Shown piece by piece: positions 1-6,627 of a DNA stretch of 8,396 nucleotides. The translations under genes were made by a program, and so were the position numbers. The notes beneath the pieces were generated by a model that saw nothing but the letters and a program-made list of their open reading frames with translations, was not told where the DNA came from and ran no database searches. Origin of the DNA: JBLFWJ01 sp047611425 (GTDB lineage: Bacteria; Bacteroidota; Bacteroidia; UBA10329); contig JBLFWJ010000149.1 of the NCBI GenBank assembly GCA_047611425.1, positions 1 through 8,396 on the forward strand. The letters run 5' to 3'. Each line of letters begins with the position of its first letter. The first letter of the stretch is position 1.

Positions 1-211
1 ATTAGAGCAAGTGTTGACTCAAGCTTCGGTAGCGGGGTGTGGGTGTGGCAGAAAGCCCTTTTCAGAGCCTATGGGTATTCAATGGTTCGGGTGATATTTC
101 AGAACCGTAAAAGTGGGTGTTTCAGGCACTTAAACAAAACGACAAATCTGGCTATGACAACACGAGTTGCTATAGCCAATTCTTGTAAGTAATAGATGCG
201 AGCTTTGTGCA
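1..211. other. Intergenic region upstream of the Crp-type regulator
   Basis: I find no convincing gene here. One + strand frame stays open from 1 to 192 and another runs from 2 to 94, but neither gives a recognisable protein. Either could be the 3' remnant of a gene lying left of the window. The region holds a weak hairpin (GGTTC at 84-88 with GAACC at 102-106) and a strong one at 149-178. Two short words recur in the 1786-1933 element: GGTTCGGGTGATA at 84-96, and GCGAGCTTTGTGC at 198-210 with one mismatch. This suggests repeat-derived sequence that ends right at the regulator's start codon. Confidence 0.5.
149..178. repeat. Imperfect palindrome / hairpin upstream of the Crp-type gene
   Basis: TGGCTAT (149-155) is perfectly complementary to ATAGCCA (172-178). 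Inside it, CAAC (158-161) pairs with GTTG (166-169) around an ACGA loop, with a 2x2 internal mismatch between the two stems. AAT (145-147) can also pair with ATT (179-181) if one C is bulged. The hairpin ends 33 nt before the proposed TTG start of the regulator. It could be an operator, a 5'-UTR structure, a terminator of an upstream gene (though no T-tract follows), or a mobile palindromic repeat. The pairing is seen directly; the role is unknown. Confidence 0.6.
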
Positions 212-784
212 TTGGAAGAGCTACTAAAGAAAATAAAGAGTCGTATTGATTTAAAGCCTGAGGCAGAGGCGCACTTTTTATCTCTTGCCAAAACCCGGTC
301 AATCCCTAAAGGCGCAACCCTTATCTCTGAAGGGCAAGAAGTCAATAAAGAATATTTTGTGACCGAGGGCTGCTTAAGATCTTACTGTATTGATAAGAAT
401 GGGAAAGAGCACACACTACAATTTGCCATTACAAACTGGTGGATAAGTGATTACATCGCGATTCACACAGATGAGCCCGCCACTCTGACTATAGAGTCGC
501 TTACCGATTCTACCGTCATTGAGTTCGAGGCAAAAGATCTAGATACAACCCTCAAACTGTTCCCAGAGTACGAGCCCTTTCAAAGAGAGCTTTTAGAAAG
601 ACATGTAGTGAGTCTACACAGAAGAATATTGAACCAATTGCAATTGACTGCTTCAGAGAGATATGATTTGTTTTTAGAGCAATATCCTCATATCGAGCAA
701 CACTGTCGGAACTATCATATCGCTTCTTATCTGGGTATTACACAAGAAAGCCTGAGCCGCATACGATCAGAACGGGTTCAGTGA
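212..784 (+). CDS. Crp/Fnr-family transcriptional regulator
   Basis: This is a 190-residue regulator of the short Crp type common in Bacteroidota. The N-terminal half is a cyclic-nucleotide-binding-like beta-barrel (about residues 15-115), with the typical IPKGATLISEGQ strand at 31-42 and GCLRSY at 53-58. A linking helix (about 120-145) leads to a winged-helix DNA-binding segment whose recognition part reads IASYLGITQESLSRIR (170-185). This C-terminus matches complete family members, so the protein is not truncated there. The proposed start is TTG, because the frame is closed by a TAG at 173-175 and has no ATG. The N-terminus MEELLKKIK looks natural, but a few residues could have been lost to the adjoining repeat-like DNA. 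The nucleotide-binding pocket is degenerate, so a cAMP ligand cannot be assumed. The HchA-like gene starts 76 nt downstream on the same strand and is a plausible target. Confidence 0.9.
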   Translation: MEELLKKIKSRIDLKPEAEAHFLSLAKTRSIPKGATLISEGQEVNKEYFVTEGCLRSYCIDKNGKEHTLQFAITNWWISDYIAIHTDEPATLTIESLTDSTVIEFEAKDLDTTLKLFPEYEPFQRELLERHVVSLHRRILNQLQLTASERYDLFLEQYPHIEQHCRNYHIASYLGITQESLSRIRSERVQ

Positions 785-795
785 TGCTTTTCTTA

Positions 796-820
796 CCATA
801 GGTCATTTTTTAGCCTATGG
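796..820. promoter_or_regulatory. Inverted repeat between the Crp-type gene and the HchA-like gene
   Basis: CCATAGG (796-802) and CCTATGG (814-820) form a perfect 7-bp inverted repeat with an 11-nt T-rich spacer. It lies 11 nt after the regulator's stop codon and 40 nt before the next ATG. It may be a weak terminator, although no T-run follows the second arm, or an operator for the adjacent Crp-type protein. The word AGCCTATGG occurs at 812-820 and again at 66-74, upstream of the regulator itself. That fits a shared binding half-site but could be chance. Confidence 0.4.
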
Positions 821-828
821 CCTTCCTT

Positions 829-836
829 CACTTTTG
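829..836 (+). promoter_or_regulatory. Possible Bacteroidota-type -7 element for the HchA-like gene
   Basis: CACTTTTG differs at one position from the Bacteroidota -7 consensus TANNTTTG. It lies 24 nt before the ATG at 861. I find no convincing -33 TTG at the usual spacing, so this is only a candidate. Confidence 0.2.
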
Positions 837-860
837 TATCAATCAAAAAAAACAATCGAT

Positions 861-1760
861 ATGAAAAAAGTACTCATTGGATTAGCAAGTGTTATAGTCC
901 TAATCTGCATAGCACTATTCTTTGCAATTAAGCCTAAACTAGAGGCAGATGGTTCCTACAGTCCATCAGCGCTTGCCCTCAATCTGGCAACCGTCCAAAA
1001 AACCGATTTTGAGAATATAGAATACACTCAGTATCAAGGTAATCGCTCAAAAATCCTTGTGATTTTTACCGAAGAAAAAAACCTGATGATGAAGAACAAC
1101 AAATTGTTCTCTACAGGAAACCATCCAATAGAAGCTCTGCTACCAATGTTACACCTGAAGAATGCAGGTTTTGATTTTGAAATAGTTACTCCAACTGGAA
1201 AGCCTGTTGTTTTTGAAATGTGGGCCTTTCCAACGGAAGACGAACATGTACTGGCTATCTACAATCAACTTAAACCAAGATTTGAAAAGCCAAGAAAACT
1301 TCAAGACTTTATCGACAGATCCTTGTCCGAATCAGATTCTTATGCCGCGGTATTTGTACCTGGCGGTCATGGCGCTATGATAGGCATTCCTGAAGACAAG
1401 AACGTTGGAACGGTATTGAACTGGGCACATCAAAACGACCTATTTACTATAAGTCTTTGTCATGGCCCAGGATCGTTCTTGTCAACCATAATTGATAACA
1501 AGAAGTTCATCTATGACGGATACAATATGGCTGTATTTCCAGATGCTGTGGATAAACAAACTCCAATGATTGGATATCTACCTGGTGAAATGACTTCTGG
1601 AATAAGTGAAAAGCTAAAGGGCTTGGGAGCGAATGTTATTAATGCGGAGTCAGACCAAACGGTCGTCTTGGACAGGAAACTAATAACAGGTGCAAGTCCA
1701 TTAGCATCGAATGAACTAGGCAAGCTTGCAGCCAATACTTTGCTGAAAGAATTGAACTAA
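861..1760 (+). CDS. Membrane-anchored Hsp31/HchA-like protein (DJ-1/PfpI superfamily)
   Basis: This 299-residue protein closely resembles E. coli Hsp31/HchA, a family of chaperones with glyoxalase III activity (methylglyoxal to D-lactate) and a debated deglycase activity. Visible landmarks are STGNHPIE (84-91, with metal-site residues His88 and Glu91), TPTGKPVVFEMWAFPTEDE (110-128), the PGGHGA loop (167-172), the nucleophile elbow SLCHGPG (198-204; Cys200, His201), FPDAVDKQTP (226-235, with the probable third catalytic residue Asp228), and SPLASNELGKLA near the end. The E. coli third metal ligand His sits where this protein has Thr125. A hydrophobic segment at residues 4-23 predicts a membrane anchor or uncleaved signal, unlike cytosolic HchA. 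I chose the ATG at 861 because the 9-codon extension to a TTG at 834 lies over the putative promoter and blurs the signal segment. The Crp-type regulator lies directly upstream. Confidence 0.88.
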   Translation: MKKVLIGLASVIVLICIALFFAIKPKLEADGSYSPSALALNLATVQKTDFENIEYTQYQGNRSKILVIFTEEKNLMMKNNKLFSTGNHPIEALLPMLHLKNAGFDFEIVTPTGKPVVFEMWAFPTEDEHVLAIYNQLKPRFEKPRKLQDFIDRSLSESDSYAAVFVPGGHGAMIGIPEDKNVGTVLNWAHQNDLFTISLCHGPGSFLSTIIDNKKFIYDGYNMAVFPDAVDKQTPMIGYLPGEMTSGISEKLKGLGANVINAESDQTVVLDRKLITGASPLASNELGKLAANTLLKELN

Positions 1761-1785
1761 AGAAGTACTTACAACACCAACCATC

Positions 1786-1933
1786 AAAATAGGGGCTCGA
1801 AACAGTACGCAAGCTTTGTGCTTTCTACCCATTCGACAAGCTCAGGGCAAGCGTAGTTCAGTTTACGTCCGCTGGACGTGAGCTCCCTTCGGTCGGTTCG
1901 GGTGATAGGACGAAGGAGCTAAACCCCTATTTT
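1786..1933. repeat. 148-nt structured element with 10-bp terminal inverted repeats
   Basis: The ends are AAAATAGGGG (1786-1795) and CCCCTATTTT (1924-1933), a perfect inverted repeat. Three further pairs nest inside: TACGC (1806-1810) with GCGTA (1851-1855); ACGTCC (1865-1870) with GGACGT (1874-1879) around a GCT loop; and AGCTCCCTTCG (1881-1891) with CGAAGGAGCT (1911-1920), leaving one bulged C. Together these would fold into a cruciform-like, multi-branched structure. The element sits between convergent genes and encodes no evident protein. It looks like a miniature palindromic repeat or MITE-like element. The last stem followed by a five-T run (1930-1934) could also end transcription of the HchA-like gene. 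The pairing is seen directly; mobility and function are inference. Confidence 0.6.
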
Positions 1934-1934
1934 T
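1881..1934 (+). terminator. Possible terminator for the HchA-like gene
   Basis: A 10-bp stem (1881-1891 with 1911-1920, one bulged C, 19-nt loop) is followed, after a short spacer containing CCCC, by five Ts at 1930-1934. The long loop and the gap before the T-run make it atypical. The alternative outer pairing of 1786-1795 with 1924-1933 would compete with part of it. The convergent gene layout makes a terminator here plausible. Confidence 0.3.
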
Positions 1935-1964
1935 CATAGCTGTAAAACATTGGCATTCTTTCCG

Positions 1965-3227
1965 TCAACCCAATTTCACCCAAAGGAAATAGACAGCAAA
2001 TCCAGTTAAGAACACAATTCCTAACCAACTCAATACTCTTAACCAAGGTTTAGGTTTGGCGTCCTCAGGAATCAATTTGCCAGTAACCAGTTTAAAGTTG
2101 ACGATAGCAATTATCGGAGCGATCAAGAAACTGATCGTAGTTGCAAGGTCAACCAAGGATTTAAGCTTTGCTCCAAAAAAGAAGACAATCGCAAACGCAC
2201 CAATTGCAGTTACGGCCAACGAAATATTGTAAACCTTGCGAGTATCCAAGTTTTTATCATTGGGTAGAAATAGGAGTTCAACTGAACGTTCCAACGAACG
2301 TGCGTAACCATCAAATACTGCAATACAGGTTCCAAACATGATGGAAAACCCAGCCGCAGCGATGATGAAGTAGCTCCAACCCCCAATAAAATTGGTGTAA
2401 AGGCCAATAACTGAATTTGCAAATGCTCCGCTGCTATTTGGTAACTCAGCTCCCGTTCCATAAAGCATGTAGGCACCGAGTGTTACAAAACACAAAGACA
2501 AGACCGCGGAAATGATGTAGCCAAGATTGAAGTCCGTCAAGGTTTCCTTTAGCGTAGGCTTGTAGCCTGTCTGCTTGATACGTTCTATTGTCCACAGGCT
2601 ATTCCAAGCGCTCATGTCTACAGCAGTTGGCATCCACCCCATCAGGGCGATAATGAACAGCATGGTTTTGTTGTCCCAAATATCAGGTGCGATAAAAGTG
2701 GGAAGTTGGGTACTCGGTCCTTTCATCAAAGCAAGAACAAACGCCACTAAAGTTGAAATCAACAATACCGAACCAATCACTTTTATTAGAGAATCGAGTG
2801 CGCTATAGCGGCCACTTATAAGAATGCCCGAACAGATCACAAAGAGGATAACGGTGGCCCAAATTCCCCACTCTGAGATTCCGAATAAATTCTGAAGGAA
2901 CCCAGAGGTAACCGCTCCAACAGCAGCAGAAACGAAAAACATACTTCCGATGGTGATCAGAAAGTAAAGCCACAACATCCACCTTCCAATCTTTTTGTAG
3001 CCATCGATTATGCTTGTTCCGGTGGCATTTGCAAACCGACTTCCGAACTCGAAAAACGGGTATTTAAAGATGTTGGCCGCAAGAATGAACCCCACTAAGG
3101 CAAATCCATAACCTGCTCCAGCTCTGGTACTTTGAACCAAATGCGAAACTCCAATGGCCGTGCTGGCAAAGAGAATTCCCGGCCCAAGGGTTTTGAGAAA
3201 GCTGGAGAATTTGGAATCTTTCAACAC
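1965..3227 (-). CDS. Nramp-family divalent metal transporter, DPGN-lacking variant
   Basis: This is a 420-residue polytopic membrane protein with about 11 hydrophobic segments, the normal Nramp/MntH size and layout. Such proteins take up divalent metals (usually Mn or Fe) across the inner membrane. GPG (15-17) in TM1 aligns without gaps to classical Nramps. The metal-binding DPGN motif is replaced by Gly26-Val27-Ser28-His29, while the downstream pattern up to Gly37 is retained. In TM6 the MPH motif is Met199-Pro200-Thr201, with Met196 where classical members have Ala and an acidic Asp204 one turn on. Similar Bacteroidota proteins read GVSHLVQSTRAGA here, so this is a subfamily and not a decayed gene; its substrate is uncertain. 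The start is GTG at 3227 (alternative TTG at 3224), as the frame holds no ATG between an upstream stop (3251-3249) and there. It is divergent from the multicopper oxidase gene. Confidence 0.88.
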   Translation of the reverse strand: MLKDSKFSSFLKTLGPGILFASTAIGVSHLVQSTRAGAGYGFALVGFILAANIFKYPFFEFGSRFANATGTSIIDGYKKIGRWMLWLYFLITIGSMFFVSAAVGAVTSGFLQNLFGISEWGIWATVILFVICSGILISGRYSALDSLIKVIGSVLLISTLVAFVLALMKGPSTQLPTFIAPDIWDNKTMLFIIALMGWMPTAVDMSAWNSLWTIERIKQTGYKPTLKETLTDFNLGYIISAVLSLCFVTLGAYMLYGTGAELPNSSGAFANSVIGLYTNFIGGWSYFIIAAAGFSIMFGTCIAVFDGYARSLERSVELLFLPNDKNLDTRKVYNISLAVTAIGAFAIVFFFGAKLKSLVDLATTISFLIAPIIAIVNFKLVTGKLIPEDAKPKPWLRVLSWLGIVFLTGFAVYFLWVKLG

Positions 3228-3259
3228 TATCGATTTTGCCGCATGAAACTAATTAAAGC

Positions 3260-3270
3260 TTCCTAAGGAA
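3260..3270. promoter_or_regulatory. Short dyad in the divergent promoter region
   Basis: TTCC (3260-3263) and GGAA (3267-3270) flank TAA, a small dyad 33-43 nt upstream of the Nramp start. It is placed where a metal-responsive repressor could bind, but it is too short to assign. A second 5-bp hairpin (AATCC 3345-3349, GGATT 3354-3358) lies about 47 nt before the oxidase ATG. The remainder of 3228-3404 shows no strong -33/-7 pair on either strand. Confidence 0.2.
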
Positions 3271-3404
3271 TCGAACCTTTAATAACAAATTATGGTCAGA
3301 TCATTGAACAATCAACTTGTAATCTTGCAAATTCGAGTTAGAAGAATCCCCGAGGATTGAAGAGAGCGTCTGATCACATAACTTCAACGTTCTATTCAGA
3401 AGGC

Positions 3405-5105
3405 ATGATGAAAATAGTTTTCACAGTTCTCTTGGCACTTACGGCAATGGGCTCATTGGCACAAAATCCAATGATCATTCCGCCTGCTATTGATGGCGGC
3501 ACTTACCAATTGACTTTACAGACCGGAACGCACGAATTTTATCCCGGTGTTACAACCAATACCATGGGGATAAATGGGAACCTTCTTGGACCTACTTTAA
3601 TTATGGAAGCCGGAGAATCGGTTGACATTTCAGTAGAAAACCAACTTGGAGAAAACTCAACCATTCATTGGCATGGCATGCATGTTTCTGCCGAAAATGA
3701 TGGAGGACCACACACCATTATAAACGATGGCTCAATCTGGAACCCCCAGTTCACGGTACTAGACAAGGCTGCTACGTATTGGTATCATCCTCATTTACAC
3801 GAGAAAACGAATGAGCATGTCGTTAAAGGGTTAGCGGGATTTGTGATTGTCCAGGATAGTGAGGAGTCTGCTTTGGATCTTCCTCGAACTTATGGGACAG
3901 ATGACTTTCCAGTCGTTTTTCAGACTAAAGCCTTTGACGGCTTGGGCCAAGTGGTGATAGACACGGAGTTGGACACGGCTGTTATGGCCAATGGAACCGT
4001 CAACGCTCAAATTGATCTTCCTGCACAGGTTGTGAGATTAAGACTGTTGAATGGAGCATCTCAACGTGCATTTAACGTGACGCTCTCAAACGACAGTAGT
4101 TTTCATCAGATTGCTTCGGATGGAGGGCTGCTTTCTGAACCTGTTGAATTGAATGAATTGCTACTTGCACCTGGTGAGCGAGCAGAGATTCTTATTGATC
4201 TTACAGGAATGGATGGTCAGGCTTTCAGTGTGATGAGTAAGTCCAGCAATATCCCAAACAATACCCATGGTGCTGGTATAGTGACTATGATGCAGCAAAC
4301 TATACCGGGATACAACGACAACCCACTTAATGGGGCCGATTTTGATCTATTCAATATTGATGTTGTAGCTGCAACTGCCAACCCAATCACCCTGGTCCCT
4401 TCTACATTGGCACAAGTGAACCCTTATTTAGAAGCGGATGCCGACACAACCAGAACAATTACGCTTGACCCAGCGGCTATTGGCCCAAACGTGATGATCG
4501 AAGGCCCTTTTGTTATCGATGGAGTTGGCTTCGATATGAACGTGATTAACCAAACAATAAAATTGGGAGATACCGAAATCTGGGAGATTTTCAATCAAAG
4601 TGGAATCTCACACCCTTTTCACATCCACGATGTTCAATTCTTCATCCTAGACATCAATGGCATTTCCCCACCAGAAAACCAACAAGGAAGAAAAGATGTG
4701 GTGCTGGTGCCACCTATTGGCTCGGTTCGATTCATCACCAAGTTCGAAGACTTCGCTAATGCCGATACTCCCTACATGTATCACTGTCACATGCTTACCC
4801 ACGAGGATGAAGGAATGATGGGACAGTTTCTGGTCGTTGATGATAATACTTCCATTAAAGAGAACACAGAGTTCGCCAACATCTATCCCAACCCGACCAA
4901 AGGTGGGCTGGTCAGAATTGAATCGCGGATTTCAATGAAAAGTTTGACCATATATGGAATGGATGGGCAATTGATTCATCGAGAAAGGCTATTCGGAAAG
5001 ACCAACCATGAAATTGATTTAGCCGGAATTGGCAAAAATGTCATGGTCCAAATAAGAACTACCAATGGTTCTTACATCAACCAAATGATCATCAATAGTG
5101 AATGA
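3405..5105 (+). CDS. Secreted multicopper oxidase with T9SS sorting domain
   Basis: This 566-residue protein is a multicopper oxidase, which oxidises a substrate such as Cu(I), Fe(II) or phenolics while reducing O2 to water. All four copper motifs are intact: HWHG (88-91), WYHPHLH (126-132), HPFHIH (403-408), and HCHMLTH followed by GM (460-471, with Met471 the likely axial type 1 ligand). The last two resemble CueO-type enzymes. The cupredoxin core spans about 25-480. Residues about 488-566, starting NIYPNPTKG, form a T9SS type A sorting domain, so the enzyme is likely surface-bound or released. The signal peptide (cleavage near SLA-Q, residues 17-20) has no twin-arginine motif, unlike CueO. 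I chose the ATG at 3405, or 3408 three nt on, because translation from the in-frame TTG at 3357 would bury the signal peptide; AGAAGG lies just upstream. It heads the copper gene block. Confidence 0.93.
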   Translation: MMKIVFTVLLALTAMGSLAQNPMIIPPAIDGGTYQLTLQTGTHEFYPGVTTNTMGINGNLLGPTLIMEAGESVDISVENQLGENSTIHWHGMHVSAENDGGPHTIINDGSIWNPQFTVLDKAATYWYHPHLHEKTNEHVVKGLAGFVIVQDSEESALDLPRTYGTDDFPVVFQTKAFDGLGQVVIDTELDTAVMANGTVNAQIDLPAQVVRLRLLNGASQRAFNVTLSNDSSFHQIASDGGLLSEPVELNELLLAPGERAEILIDLTGMDGQAFSVMSKSSNIPNNTHGAGIVTMMQQTIPGYNDNPLNGADFDLFNIDVVAATANPITLVPSTLAQVNPYLEADADTTRTITLDPAAIGPNVMIEGPFVIDGVGFDMNVINQTIKLGDTEIWEIFNQSGISHPFHIHDVQFFILDINGISPPENQQGRKDVVLVPPIGSVRFITKFEDFANADTPYMYHCHMLTHEDEGMMGQFLVVDDNTSIKENTEFANIYPNPTKGGLVRIESRISMKSLTIYGMDGQLIHRERLFGKTNHEIDLAGIGKNVMVQIRTTNGSYINQMIINSE

Positions 5106-5115
5106 GACTTTGTTT

Positions 5116-5130
5116 TGGTGAATCCCACCA
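5116..5130. repeat. Small hairpin after the multicopper oxidase gene
   Basis: TGGTG (5116-5120) pairs with CACCA (5126-5130) around AATCC. It begins 10 nt after the stop codon in the 91-nt gap before the next gene. No T-run follows, so it is unlikely to be a strong terminator and read-through into the next gene is expected. It could stabilise the 3' end of a processed transcript. Confidence 0.3.
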
Positions 5131-5196
5131 GCCATGCAAACTTGCTGAAGGCCAAGATATGATCACTTAACTTCATCCACTTATAACACCACAATT

Positions 5197-6627
5197 ATGA
5201 AATCAATTTTCACCGCCATTCTTTCTATCCTGGTGCTTGGGACACAAGCACAAACGCTGATCCTTTCAGACCCTATACAAGTTGCCGACAATGAGTTGTA
5301 TGGCAAAACACGTCCACGCGTTGCCGTTAATCGTTCTGGAGAACCCGTGGTGATGTGGGGGCAGAATGCAACCAAGAAAGTTTTCGTCTCCTCGTTGGGA
5401 GCTGGCTCAGGACAGTTCGGTACCCCTGTTGACATTAACCCTAATGGCATTCAAGCCTTTATCTCAAATTGGGTAGGGCCGGATATTGGTTCGTATGGCG
5501 ACACCGTTTTCGTAACCTATCACTCCACGCCAGAAAACATTGGTTTTAGCTACGTACACAAGAGTGTGGATGGCGGTCTTACGTTTGGTGATTCCGTGCG
5601 GGTTGACCATCCGACAGTAGAACAATCAAGATTTCCTTCAGTAACGGTTCAACCTAATGGAAATCCAGTGGTTGGATTCATGCAATTTGAGGGTAATTAT
5701 CTTGATCCTCGATATGTTGTTGCCAATTCAAACGATGGTGGAGCATCCTTTCTTGAGCAAGTAGAAGCATCTTCGGAAGCTCCTGGAGAAGTATGTGATT
5801 GCTGTCCCGCACAGGTCATTACAAACGGGGAGAAACAAGCCATCGCGTATCGAAACAATGACGAAAACTTACGAGACGCGTGGGTCAGTATTTCTTCTGA
5901 TAATGGCGCCACGTTTCCAATAGTTGAAGATATTGATAACGGAAATTGGATGATAAATGCTTGCCCATCCAGCGGGCCCGATGGATTTATGTCTGGTGAC
6001 ACGCTTTACACCACTTGGATGAGTGAGGGGTCTGGTGACGCTAGAATATCAATTGCAAGTATTTCTATGCTAGATGGAGGAATCGGCCATTCCAATTTTG
6101 TACGAAACCAACCCTTTGATGGAATTGTTGAAAATTATCCACGAATGGCTGGAGAAAACGACAACATAGGAATCGTTTTTCAAGGTTGGACTAGTGGTAA
6201 TTACGATTGTTTCGTTACGGCCTCGACCACAGGAATTTCCGGGTTGGGAGACACGCTCAGATTAGGCGCTACAACTGACGGGGCCCAACGCTACCCAGAC
6301 ATAGCTTTCCACAATGGAGTTTTTCATATCGTTTATGATGATAGCGAGGCGGGTCATCTTATGTATCAAACTGCCTTTTGGGGAAACGTTGGAATTGATG
6401 AGTTTGAGCTTGAACCTAAGGTTTGGGTTAATCAATATGGACAGATTCAGATTGACCAGGTTGAGGCGGGTTCTACGGTTGAGATTTTTAATATGCTTGG
6501 AGAATCAGTTCATCACAGCTCACTTAAAGGAAGTTCCGAGCCAATTTCAGGCTTACCCCAGGGAACTTACTTGTTGCGTATAAGCAATGGTAAAGACCAA
6601 TTCATTAAGAAAATGATCGTTCCTTGA
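5197..6627 (+). CDS. Secreted sialidase-like Asp-box protein with CDCC motif and T9SS domain
   Basis: This is a 476-residue exported protein. The signal peptide is MKSIFTAILSILVLGTQAQ, with cleavage near residue 18. Three Asp-box repeats of the S-x-D-x-G-x-T/S-F type (SVDGGLTF 123-130, SNDGGASF 178-185, SSDNGATF 233-240) indicate a BNR/sialidase-like beta-propeller. I do not see the (F/Y)RIP arginine motif of true sialidases, so an automatic exo-alpha-sialidase label would be doubtful. The striking feature is Cys-Asp-Cys-Cys at 200-203 between two Asp boxes, with another Cys at 256 (NACP), a possible soft-metal or disulfide site. Residues about 408-476 form a T9SS-type sorting domain (IFNMLGESV, then GLPQGTYLLRI). 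The neighbours suggest copper binding or scaffolding at the cell surface, but this is inference. The ATG at 5197 places the signal peptide exactly at the N-terminus. Confidence 0.82.
   Translation: MKSIFTAILSILVLGTQAQTLILSDPIQVADNELYGKTRPRVAVNRSGEPVVMWGQNATKKVFVSSLGAGSGQFGTPVDINPNGIQAFISNWVGPDIGSYGDTVFVTYHSTPENIGFSYVHKSVDGGLTFGDSVRVDHPTVEQSRFPSVTVQPNGNPVVGFMQFEGNYLDPRYVVANSNDGGASFLEQVEASSEAPGEVCDCCPAQVITNGEKQAIAYRNNDENLRDAWVSISSDNGATFPIVEDIDNGNWMINACPSSGPDGFMSGDTLYTTWMSEGSGDARISIASISMLDGGIGHSNFVRNQPFDGIVENYPRMAGENDNIGIVFQGWTSGNYDCFVTASTTGISGLGDTLRLGATTDGAQRYPDIAFHNGVFHIVYDDSEAGHLMYQTAFWGNVGIDEFELEPKVWVNQYGQIQIDQVEAGSTVEIFNMLGESVHHSSLKGSSEPISGLPQGTYLLRISNGKDQFIKKMIVP

Noticed and set aside
1..192. 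An open + strand frame with no stop for 63 codons at the window's left end
   Set aside because: The translation is not recognisable, overlaps the palindromic region, and cannot be told from chance; it was not called as a partial gene.
99..345. Two minus-strand open frames across the start of the Crp-type gene
   Set aside because: They overlap the well-supported regulator and the upstream hairpin, and their translations show no family features.
834..860. In-frame upstream extension of the HchA-like gene to a TTG
   Set aside because: The extension lies over the promoter candidate and adds a polar stretch before a typical MKK plus hydrophobic start.
2210..2808. Open frames inside the Nramp gene on both strands (2210-2476 minus, 2575-2808 plus)
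   Set aside because: They are shadows of the transporter, which has a coherent membrane-protein translation over its full length.
3357..3404. In-frame upstream extension of the multicopper oxidase to a TTG
   Set aside because: It would put 16 polar residues before a complete signal peptide beginning at the ATG pair at 3405/3408.
3301..3404. A Bacteroidota promoter for the oxidase around TAATCTTG (about 3320)
   Set aside because: The -7 match has one mismatch, and no TTG lies at suitable spacing upstream; too weak to annotate.
5697..6583. Open frames inside the CDCC protein gene (5697-6002 minus, 6314-6583 plus)
   Set aside because: Shadow frames; the main frame contains the Asp boxes, CDCC motif and sorting domain without interruption.
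5197..6627. Calling this gene a true exo-alpha-sialidase
   Set aside because: Asp boxes alone define the fold, not the activity; the arginine motif is not seen and the neighbours point to metals, not glycans.
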